From positions 146,037,559 to 146,101,558 of the forward strand of contig CP136066.1 of the NCBI GenBank assembly GCA_032622095.1: a DNA stretch of 64,000 bases. Reading direction: 5' to 3'. Both the position numbers and the translations under genes were made by a program. Positions 50,601 to 62,600 of the stretch are shown here, one piece after another. The notes below the pieces were generated by a model that ran no database searches, had not been told where the DNA came from, and saw only the letters and a list, made by a program, of their open reading frames with translations. The number at the start of each line of letters is the position of its first letter. Position 1 is the first letter of the stretch. Source of the stretch: Siphonodentalium dalli. Taxonomy: Eukaryota; Mollusca; Scaphopoda; Gadilida; Siphonodentaliidae.

Positions 50601-53600
50601 ACATCTTTGGCAAATTCTGTCACTTAATTTAATTTATTTTCATGCGAAGTATTCTAATATATTTGTAGATAAACTTAAAGGCACACAAGGCCTTCTCATT
50701 GGGTACATAACAAGTACATGTACGAAAAATTATAAAAGAAAGGTTCTTATTTTCATTATCAATAATCCTCCAGTACTGAGATCATACATGTATGTCACTT
50801 TTGGAAACCTTTGTTATGTAAACATCAACTGTTACAGTTATGGTAGCTCCAGCTTCTTTATTTGTTTACTGCAAAAACCACGGGTGCTTTCAAATGAAAT
50901 GATGGAATCACAAAGGTGAAGGGGAAAAGGTCATAGCATTGAAAAATATTCAGAAAAAAACCCAACAGATTTGCAAGTGAATATTGGAACCAACTTTGGT
51001 CAAAATTTTCAACAGTTGGAAATTTCATACCTGACACAACATTAGTTGGAAATTTCACATCAACAATAGGTTGAAAATGTTCGTGTAGTTTGGTTTTCAA
51101 ACAATTTATTAGGGGGGATTTATTGTTTTTGGACCAATATTTGCATATTTTCCTTCTTTTGGACTGAAATGGCCATCAGTTGGAAATTTTGCAACCTTAG
51201 GGGGGTGTCAGGTTGGAAATTTTCAACACTTGGAAAGATTGTGTCCTGGTCCCTCGGACTCCCTCCCCCGTGGCCAGTCAAAAACTGCTAGTTAATTTAA
51301 AAAAACAATATTGCCCTACAATTGGTCAAAATTGTCACTGGAATTGTCATCAGTTGGAAATTTTCCAACCTAAGTCGGGGTGTTAGGTTTTAAATTTCCA
51401 ACACTTGGAAGGCTTGAGGCGTCTAGATGCTAGGATTTTGCGATTTTCTAGTTCAGATTTCAAAATTTTCGCATACCGGGCTGAACCATGGTCGACCCGG
51501 TGTGTCCTGGTCTCTCCACCGTGGCCAATAAAAAATTGCTAATTAGTTTAAGAAAACAATATATTACTACATTTGGTCAAAATTGTGGACTGAAATGGTT
51601 ATCACTTGGAAAATTTCCAACCTAAGGGTGAGTATGAGGTTTCAAATTTCCAACACTAGGAAAGCTTGAGGTCAGTCTAGATGCTAGGATTTTGCAATTT
51701 TCTTGTTTAGTTTTCAAAATTTTCTCGCACTGGGCCGAACAACCATGGTCAGCCCGGTGTGTCCTGGTCTCTTGCTCATAGTCGTGTGCATTTGTCTGGA
51801 GTTAGACCACTAGATGTTAGGATTTATGCAATTTTCCGGTTCAAATATCTGAATATTATCATACCGGGTAGACAAGTACCATTGTTTATGAATAGGTACT
51901 GAACAGTTAAGTGCAAAAAACACAAGATTTTGGTTTGGTTCAAGGGGGTGTGTGCAAAGGAAATTATGCAAAACCTTGTCTTTGGTCTGATTCAAGTGCA
52001 GGTGCAGTTGGAATTCCCCAAGGTGGACACCCCCCTCCCCAACGTAGACCCTCTAGCAATGTCCCTGGGGGTAGGATACTGGTGTTGGATTGAGAATGAA
52101 ACCCCTACAAGCATTAATGTAAAAGACATAACCAAATCGGAACATATAATCGCATATATAAGAGAATACACTGGAACATGGTCTTTAATGTTGCACAAGC
52201 GCAGCTCCCACAGAGATCATATTCCAGCAGTACAAAACCTTGGAACTTTTTGAAGTTTTGACAGGGAACATTATAAAGCCGATACAATATTGAATTGAAT
52301 ATATTTTATTATAGTGACCTGTGTATAAATAGAATACATATGCGTACAAAATTTATGTTACATGTCCAATACACCCGGCCGTTAAGGCCCATAAGTCACT
52401 TTAAGTCCAATATTTACATTAAATTGCACTGCGTGGTCTCGAAACTATGGACTGTCTCCTCTCGAATGCTTTATGTACAGTTTTTGATGTCTGACGTGGA
52501 AAGTTAGTCATTAAATAACCAGCCATGAAACTAAGAGTATTTACACCATTTATACAGAAATTTATCTTTGAGAAGAAGTCACCTCTGATATCATCGTAAG
52601 CTCCACATGAAAAAATGAAATGGAGTTCATCCTCAACACTTTTCCTATGGCAAGATACACATAACCGTTCATCCAAATCCTCTCTCTTCCATCTGCCGGT
52701 TTCAACACGCAATGGTAGTATTCCACACCGTAACTGCGCCATTACAGAACGTTCATGTTTCGAAATGTTAAAACTATTTACATACAGTTCGGTGTTATAA
52801 CTAAATTTAATATCTTTATACAGTCTTAGCTTCCTGAGTCGTTCTAGATCACTCAACCATTTATCCTGGTTTTTATCATTGAGGTGTTTCTCACAAATTG
52901 TTAAATCTACATTGTACACTTAGTTGACTATCATACACGTGGATTTGTTGACAAAGAGAGAATAACTTCCTCATATCACCCGTCCAACTATCAATCCGAC
53001 CTACATGTATCCTCAGTTCCCATTTAAATACTGCTTTCGCAAGTCGTTTGGAGTCCATTCGAATAAGAGTATTCCAAAGTTTAAACATATTCAAGTGGCG
53101 CCTGACACTAGAAGGTATCCAACCCATTTCTCCATTCAATGCTGGGATTGGAGCAAACCGATGTACCCCTAGAAAAAATCGCTGGGCTCTGTTCTGGACC
53201 GCATCGATACAGTGAAAGTTCTGATAACCCCAAACTCCGCTACAATAATCTAGAATAGGCACAACACAAGAATCATATAGTTTTGAGAAAGTTTTGAATC
53301 CAATGGAATTGAATGAACGGACTTTCGATATCACTGCTGCTACAGCTCGTCCACCAGAATTAGAAAGGGTCTCTGCACACGCACCAAACTTATGGGTTTC
53401 ATTTAGTAATACCCCGAGATACTTATAGTTTTCGGCGTACTCGATATCATCCGCCCCTATTTTGAATACAAAGTCGCTACGTGCTCGTTGGTGTTTACGG
53501 AAATGAATAATTTTAGTTTTGTTCTTATTTACACGTAGTCTCCATTTTCGACACCAATCATCCATGACATCAAGCATGCACTGAAGATCTCGTTCATTTC

Positions 53601-56600
53601 CAGCCAATAATGCAATATCATCTGCATATAGCAGTATTCCAACGTTCCTATCTCCGATGTCCAATCCCCTGTTGAGAACTTTAATACTCCGCGCCAGATC
53701 GTTCACATACAGAGACAAAAGTGTTGGTGAAAGATTATTTCCCTGAACCACCCCATTGCGACACGGGAACCAGTCAGAAAGTGTATCACCCAATCGGACA
53801 CAAGACTCAGTCTGAGTGTAGAGTTACTTCACCGCTGCTAGAAAATTTCCGTGGACACCAGTTTCCACAAGTCTATACTCTAGTAGATCCCTATCAATGC
53901 AATCAAATGCTTTACGCATGTCAACGAATGCCACAAATGTAGATTTCCGTGAACGCGTTAAACTCGACAATGTATATATGTGTTCCAGACAAGATCTCCC
54001 CTTCCTGAATCCACTCTGTTCATCTACAAGAATATCATTAACATCAAGGAATTCTGAGAGTCTAGTATTTAGGACCGCACTGTATAACTTGGCTGCAACC
54101 GATTGAAGGCTGACACCTCGATAGTTCAGCGGTACTCTACAGTCCATTGTTGAGTCTTTTTGAAGGGGCACGATGATAGCACGTTTCCACTCTGTTGGGA
54201 TAAAACTATGATTGAATGAAAGGTCGAATAGTTTATAAAGAATGGACACAGATGCATTTGATTTGAGCAGCTCGTTGGGTATTTGGTCAAATCCTGGAGC
54301 TTTTCCAGATTTCGCACGATTCACAACTCGCTCTACTTCTTCGCGAGTTATAGAATGGTTAAAAATGTCAGATGTCCCTATAGTGTCGTGTGAATATAAG
54401 TACTTCATGCGTGATTTCTCGGCCATAATTCTCCCTCTGAAATCATTGTCGAAATAGTCATCATCACGAAAATTGAACATATCCGCGAAATCAGTCTGCC
54501 ATTTCCGTAACACATCAGTCGGATCAGTTTTTATTGTACCATCGTCATTGTAACATTCATTTGGAACTTTCCGCTTTCGCCGGGGTCCCAAATTTCGGAG
54601 ATGATCCCAGAATTTGTTGGGTTGATCTAAAATAACCGAGTCCCACTGCAAGGCTAAGTCATGTTTATATTTTCGTTCAAAGAAGCGAATTCTCCTGTCA
54701 AGAAATTGTTGGATAGCTTTAAACTTTTTACGAGCGTTCAGCTTAGCACGATTATGTCCTGGAATTTTAGAGTATAGTTTTTCATTTGCATGCATTGCTT
54801 TCCATAAATCCGTAAGTTCATCATTCCAGAAAGGTTTATCAGGCCTCAATCGTTTACGACATCGTTTGCTACCGTCTCTTGTCGGAATTGATCGGGTGGC
54901 TTCTCTGAACAACAAATCTTTGAATTCCGTATACAGTTCATCGATTTTATTTTGAGTTTTTGCAGACGATTCGATCAGGACGATAAGTTTAGAAACTTCG
55001 GACCAACACTCCGTGTTATTCATAAACAAATCTGGTAATTTATCAACTCTGATATACGGCGAGGTTGATGACTGTGTTCTGAAGTTTGCTCTTCTGTAGA
55101 AGGAACCTTTGAAAGTTTATATTTGGCACTAAGAAATGAGTGGTCGGGAATACGGCTTCTGTTACCCAGTAAATCATGCAGTTTGTTACAGTCAATTAAA
55201 TTCCGACATGATTCAACCTTGAAATCTGAACACATACTCAACTGATCATGCGGCACACATATATAATCAACCACAGAGTTTCCATTGGTAGACTGGTATG
55301 TGTACTTGTTAGAGTCTCTGCCGAATCGTCCATTCAAAACCAGACACTTAACATCATTCAAGAACTCAAGGAAACTTTGTCCGTGTTGGTTGACGGTTTC
55401 ATCAATCGACAAGCGTTTGGGAACACAATCAGTATCAGCATTAAAATCTCGTTCATTTCCAGTTCTCGAATTAAAATTGCCACATATAAATACAGTCAGC
55501 TTCAGCGATAGTATGAATAGAGCCTATGACATGAGCAAGAAATGCGGAAGCATCCCATCCCCATGGTGAATTTTGGGGTGGCAAGTAACAACTGTAGACA
55601 ATAAAACAACAGCCAGTTTTGGGGTCGAAGAATTTAACACCAATAATTCCTTCATAGCCTTTATCACATACAGTTACAATGAATTGTTTATACACCCACT
55701 CCTTTATTAACAGACCAACACCCCCTGATCCCTTCGGTGCATCCCTGTGTAATCCCTTTCTGTTTTGGCCGATCCATCGATAACCAGCTGTATAACTCGG
55801 TTCAGCATTGTCCTTCAAATGTGTTTCACTTATGGCAATAATGTCACAATTCACACAATTAACAAGTTCTGCTCTGAGTTTACCGTTGGCGTCCGTCCAG
55901 CCACACACGTTGAATTGTCCAATTTTGACATTGTCTACCAGCCGGTATGATTGCTACTCATTATTACTGTGTTGTCGCTTTCCGTCACTATCCTGATTGT
56001 TCTTTCTGACTATTCGTCCACTGCCTGTTATGCGAAATTGATTACCGTCTGGCACCTGCTGGAGAAGAGTACGAGCATTTAACTCAATGAGTCTCTCAGC
56101 GTGAGATTTACATGAGCGTATATACACGTTTTTATATGTCACATTGTCCTTTAAAGACATTTTCTTTCGTAAGACGCCCTTCTTTTCATTTAGGGAACTG
56201 AACGCTATTTTCACCAAGCCGGGCTGTCCCTGCTTACGAGAATGAAGACGTTTAGCGGCAACGACATGCTCCTCAATATTATCACCCAGGCTTTGAATTA
56301 GCTGCTTAGCTTCGAACACAATGTCCTCATTCTCTTTATGCGGTACATTTGTAGCAATGATTGTCAGGTCATTGTTGTCTAACGGGTCCCCGTCTGATTT
56401 CTGCTGAGTACAATAACACGGGGAATGTATTTCTTAACTTTGTTATCTGTGTTCCTTAATAATGTACTTCACCATTGGTGACTTCCATTTTCCACAGCTC
56501 CCCACCAGGTTGGAGTTTCCAACTGGTACCTCAAGCTTTCCAAATATTGGCAATTTCCAACCTGACATCCCCCCTAAAGTTGGAAAATTGCCAAATATGC

Positions 56601-59600
56601 AACAGAATATGTTACCGACGAAAAAACTCTTATACATGGCTCTTGAAATTATTTTTACAACATGGATTACTCAGTGAAAGTGAACTTATAGGCAGCACAT
56701 TATATATGTACTGTCCGTTCTGTTATGTTTGCTACGTAGTGTTCGAAGCAATTCCATAAGTAGTGCCACTTTAGAAGGGTACGGAAATTTTGCGCCAGCT
56801 ACGTTACCTACATGTAGCTTTTACCCTGCATCTCCAATGGTTGGGAGTCATTTCTTTATTCATACTCAGTTGTTTGCATATTGCATATAATTTATTATAC
56901 ACATCGAGTATTGGGACCAGTTGGAGGTTTTTATGATTTCCCAGTGAAATAATTGTTTGATTCCAACAGAATATGTTACCGACAGAATACGTTACCATTT
57001 CTATTAATCATCCACTGTAGCAATCTATGCCAGAGTTGTTTATGAATTTACAAGAATCGTGTAAAAACTCGGTGTTTTAACAGCGTCACTATCCATGAGA
57101 AAGGATGACAATGCTGGGAGAGCATGCTCTTGCAGGCCATACTTCGCTCAAATCAGTAGGCTACCGTATAATACCTGTATTATGTAATATGGCAATTTTG
57201 AGCATGGATTCGGACAAGCTTCGTGAATAATGGTCGAACTATCAACAGTAATTAGTTTATGTACATGCCTATATGCGATCAATATGGGAGAATTTGATAT
57301 AGAAAAAAAACTGATAGCAGATCACAACATATTCCATTATTCTAAGACCACGACGAACAGCAATATAAAAACAAAAATATTAGTATCCTTTAAAATGTAT
57401 TTTTTCCACACTCTATCTCTTTTTCTTTTACTTCCCTTTCTCCTCTGATTTCAACTATCTAACTCTCTATAACTGACTCCACTAATTCTCCTTTTTCTAT
57501 TATTTATACAGTATGTTTATTATATCACCTATATATATATTTTTGTTGACATAATACAAATATTATTTAAAAAAAAAATCTTCTTAATCTGATTAGGGAT
57601 TATTTGCTATTTTGTAAGTCTGGGAGCCAACATCCTATCATCTTATTGACTTGATTCACTTCAATGTTTGGTTATATTCTAATGATCGTTAGAATACTAT
57701 TCTTAGAATTCAACAACTTTTTTTAATTGGATCCCGAGAGTATAATACTCCTGCACAGTTAACGATATAAACGATGCATTATTTATATATTATAATATAT
57801 ATGTACTAGCCGATGAGCCCGACGTTGTCCGGGCTATTCAAAAACCAAATTTCATGTCGATAGCTCCACCAGTTTCCGAGATCTGGTCTGCACATGCGCG
57901 AAGCTGGCGTCGCACGAGCTCGGCGACCCGATAAAATTTGTATCCGGGGCAAGATACATTCACATAGCAAATTTCAAGTCGATAGCTCCACCCGTTTCCG
58001 AGATCTCGTCTGCGCATGCGCGAAGCTGGCGTCGCACGGGCTCGGCGACCCGATAAAATTTGTATCCGGGGCAAGATACATTCACATAGCAAATTTCAAG
58101 TCGATAGCTCCACCCGTTTCCGAGATCTCGTCTGCGCATGCGCTGCACGGGCGCCGCACGGGCTCGCCAATACGACAACGTCCACCGCCTGGTCAAACTA
58201 CACACACGTACCAAGTTGCGTCCCGATCGGTCGAGAATCGTAGATTTGTATAAATGACAGACAAACATACATACAAACAGACAAACAGACAGAGGTCTTC
58301 AAAATATATATGAGATGTCTGGTTTAAAGCTGTGATAGATAAAAGTGTGAGTAAACAAAACAGTTGGGTGCATTATCATGCAACTGATTTTCATCGGAGA
58401 TAATATAAATAGCAGACGTAGCCCATTTATTTCCATTATGGCCCCTGGTGTTATTCAGTCACATGAAAGACCACAAAACATATCTGGAACTTATCCTTTT
58501 CTAAGCTGATTTGTCAATATTGCTTTCGGATATTATTGCATTTACGAAGTATATCATTTTCTCTATCTCTGGTCATGTGTTTACAAATTCAAATGGCTCA
58601 TCATGCTCGGTTCGTCCTTCAATTTTGAAAAACGCTGGTGTGCAGTTTATTGAGTGCCTGATTTCAGTGATTTTGGATCCAGGTGCGCAATTTTGCTGTG
58701 GTGCACCTAGTGGGAAGTTGTGAACTATAAGTTATAACAGATGCATGGGCATGTAAACATGTATACAGTACATTCAAATAACATTCCTTTGTGATATTTT
58801 TGGTTTACTTCAACAAAAAGTTCCTTCGTTGGGGATCCTGGGGTTGTTTTGTACACTGCAGACTTATGGGAATATACTCCCTGACTGACTCCCAAGTGTG
58901 ATCGCATTGTTACTAATAAGTCATTATGTCAAATTGGTAATTCATACTGGTACCACTTACTCTTTCCTGTTTCATACGGACTACGGACTGGTGTCTGTTC
59001 CACTGTGATTTGGAATCTGTTCCCACATGCTTACAAGTATTGAGCGATGACATCGTAATATAATTGATTGTTTTGACAACATTGTCTCTTTGATTCCATT
59101 GATGATCGATTTAAATAGTAGGCATGCAGACTGTTAAAGGTTAAAAAAACACCACCTTGGGTGGCCGGTCCACTATCAAGGCAGTCCAGTCCAGACCGAT
59201 CAAGGCCATTGTGGTCCGGTACCAAGTCCTTATATGTTAATGAATTGCCTGTTTTCTCAGTTCTTACCCTATATATTAAAAAATAATGTTTACTGCATAT
59301 TTGTATGCTCTTTATTGATCATATAATTTATTAATCCCCCTTTAAGTCATATGCGGTCAAACTTCAAATATGCCCATCCCATAGCATTCCCCGGGTCAGG
59401 TGAGTGGTGACCTATATTAGGGCCCGACGAATCGGCAATTTCAACATCGAATCGAATCTCGAATAGAATCTTTTTCAAACACTTTAGTACTAGTAGATTT
59501 GCGGTACCGTATCGGTGGGAGGTACATGTACGAGCAAAAATTGGGGCAAATGTCCGATGATTTTATAACGTCAGTGAGATAACTCAGATTACGAAAGAGG

Positions 59601-62600
59601 TTCATTAAACTTAATTTATATGACATGATAATATTTAATCACAGTTTAATATGAGAATGGCACATCTTTTCATATTTTGTGCCACTGCCACTATGCGTGA
59701 TTGAAGTTCGTGAAAAGTAAGCAGTTTGGAGTCAATGGAGTCTGATTTGAGTCAATGCAAATGCAAACTCCTCTGCACATGTACGCTTCACCCTGTCGCG
59801 CACAGCAGGCACGCGCGATATCAATATTGCGCATTGTGACTTGGAAATAGCACATACGCCAAGGGGATTACAGGAGCTATAGTATCCCAACTTGGGCCTA
59901 TCCATCGGAAAGCTGAATGGACAACAATATTCCATTTCCCGGATAACATATAAGCTGTTTAAAGATTTTGGAGATTTGGAGACGACATAAGGGAGCACAA
60001 AATGTTTATTTAATATATATCTTTATCGTTTTAAATTTTAAACAAATAAAAATATATATATTATTTGATTGAGCTGTGTAACGCAATATAGGCTTTTCTG
60101 GTAAGAATTTCAGATACCGACATACAAATATGTCCCACAAGAAATTCACTTGCTTCGGCAGCTGGGGCCGGACTATATTGTGACATAGCTGGTTTTATGT
60201 GGTGGAGGAAACCGTGTGCGCTAAGATTACAGTACAACCGTGAGGCCTAAAAAAAATACCTTTGTTTCCCCTAACGGAGCTGAAAAATATAGGTGCGGGG
60301 CGAGCGGGAATTTTTGTTTTTTGGGTGGAAATCTCCCAAAAGTTCTCACTTTCCCATGTACATGTATATATACATGTCAGGTGTGATTTGAATGCTGGAA
60401 GCTTCATATTATGATATTGGAAGGAGATCAGCAAGACACAAGGCATAAAATAGAATAGCATAGTATTTATTTGTCAATAAAAAGTAAATATTCAATACCA
60501 ATTCAATCAAAAATATCCTATAGGGAGTATAGGCTATACCAACATATGCTACAAGATGCTGATGTACACTAAATGTTTGTTGCCAAACATTATAAAATCC
60601 CTATGCCTTGCCATATGGTCTGGTCCGGCTTCGATACAAGACTTACAAATTGGGGTAACTGTTTTATAACGTGCTCGCCTCACACGATGCGATATTTGTT
60701 GCACGATATTTGTCGCAGACCCTTGCGACGTAAGATCTGTGTGTGCACACGGTACAATTTTAGTCGTGCGACTGGTGCGACTTGTTTTTATCACGTACGG
60801 TAGACCACCGCACACGATGCGATCGGATCGTACGATCTGGTTGTTTACTATCTCGTGAATGCAATGGGTTACAGTATTATTAACGTTAATATAGGCTATA
60901 GGTATAGGTCTATATTTGTATTTAATACTATTTATAGCAGATATTAAATACTAATTTCCAATAAATATTAATATTACAAGTGTTTGTAATTCTATTGACT
61001 AGAAGGCCCTATACCTGATTTAATTCCCCACTGAGTGACTGACAAATTCACAATAAGATATTAGTTTGACACCAAGTTGCTGTGTCCAGTCCATGCACCT
61101 GTTTCAATTGTAGTTGTATTCTAATGTATTCCGCCGTCCACAATATCCTGCTATACTCTGACTTTGACGGACACTGTATGGACGCCATGTTGTTGTGAAA
61201 GAAAACATGTGATCGCCGCGTGATCAGATTAATAGTTGAATCTGATTGGCTATTTCGAATAAATCGTACGACTCTATCGTAGATAATCAAAATTATTTGA
61301 TTCCTTGCGGGGCCGATCGTGCGACAAAATGTCGTACGATTTTCCACCGCACACGCTGCGATTTGACCCGTATTAAAGGGCCTGCGACAAATATCGTGCA
61401 ACATATATTGCATCGTGTGCGGCGGCCTTAAAGGCTTAGTGAGCTTTTTATTTCACTGCCCAGCTCTCCACACTGCACGCAACGGTGTGCATCACCCAAG
61501 CCAGATGCATAATATTGTTGTTCAATGGGCATACAGCATGGTGTTCTTGAAACACGTGTAAAAACTTCTTAGCATGTGAAACTATGGTAAATTTGTTTAC
61601 CGCGTCCATGTGAGAACATTTTAGAAACTTTAGCCCTAACACACTGCTGCTAACCATGGTTCGTGACGCCATGACATATGTGAATATTCCTGTTTTGATG
61701 GAAGATTTAAACGAAAACGATGATTTTCTTTTATTTCCGAACCATCACAGACCTACATGCAGGTTGCACCGACCTTCCACGAGCAACCATCATTGGGACT
61801 GGGAGGCCAATATATATATATACATGCATATATACGAGCATTGAGCTATTGGGCAACTTACCCTGTACACATTGGACCACCAGATGTTCGAGGAAGGCGA
61901 CTCAGGTTAAGTATTGGGGACATAATGAAAATTTTTAACAGATAATGCAGTCTATTCCCGGTGATAAAGGACTTGCATATAATGATTCAAAATATCCCGA
62001 AACGCCCGACTGCTTTTGAATCGAATCGGAACATTAGATTCGAAATCGAATCGAATCTCAAAGCTTCGTTGGGCCCTAACCCATGTGTACCATATTTTCC
62101 TACATATCTTCTAAGCTGATAAGGAATGCTCAAGATTTATTGCTCATATTTGCCCCTTTATCTTGTCTGAAGTCAACGGCGTCTAACTCTTGACAATCTA
62201 TGGGTCAATTTACCCCCATGTTTCAATTTTCACCAACCACATTGCAACCATTTTGGTTATAAAATGAATTATTTTATTTTAATATTAAATCAATAATTAG
62301 TGGCCTTTTAAGACATCTGATGTCAACGGGGCCTATCTAATAAGATTTTCCGGGTCAAATTACATCTACATACAAATTTTCAGCTCCGATAGTCAAGCCA
62401 TTTCTGTATAAATGATCCGTGCCCGCCAGTAGATAAAGCCAATTGAGTGAGCCTTTCAAGTTTGACACTGCATGTCGCTAGTTGTACATCACATGATGGA
62501 ACATTAAATTGGCATAACTTCAGTTATGGGTGGAATATCACAAAAATCTTTTCGGCACCATGGCTCAGTGGATTAGCGGCTATCGATAACGTTAACAAAA

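Larger units (their letters stand above)
52290..56450 (-). mobile_element. Non-LTR retrotransposon (LINE, jockey/CR1-like), decayed, 5' truncated
   Basis: On the minus strand, in order: an ORF1 C-terminal part (about 56410-55954), an apurinic-type endonuclease (55908-55020), a reverse transcriptase (55029-52891) and a C-terminal zinc-binding segment (52919-52419), then a short 3' region ending in ATTCAATTCAATA-type repeats near 52290. The coding part is broken by three frameshifts (near 55485, 55030 and 52910) and one in-frame TAA at 53824-53826, so it is inactive. It lies in GTF2A1 intron 1 in the sense orientation. The clade call (jockey superfamily) rests on the domain order and motif style. 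Confidence 0.9.

Noticed and set aside
57805-57842. Hammerhead ribozyme (CCGATGAG with hairpin)
   Set aside because: The core should read CUGAUGA and GAAAC; here the first U is C and the sequence after stem II is ATTC.
57838-58268. Overlapping frames rich in Arg/Ala in the 122-bp repeat
   Set aside because: They arise from a GC-rich tandem repeat (122 is not a multiple of three) and appear on both strands.
61656-61844. Plus-strand frame starting MVRDAMTYVNIPVLMEDLNE
   Set aside because: The start context is good and the composition slightly exon-like, but it sits in a transposon body, runs into a TATATA simple repeat and matches no family I know.
62555-62600. tRNA-like box A (TGGCTCAGTGGATTAG)
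   Set aside because: No matching B box GGTTCGANNC or cloverleaf follows; at best a fragment of a SINE head.
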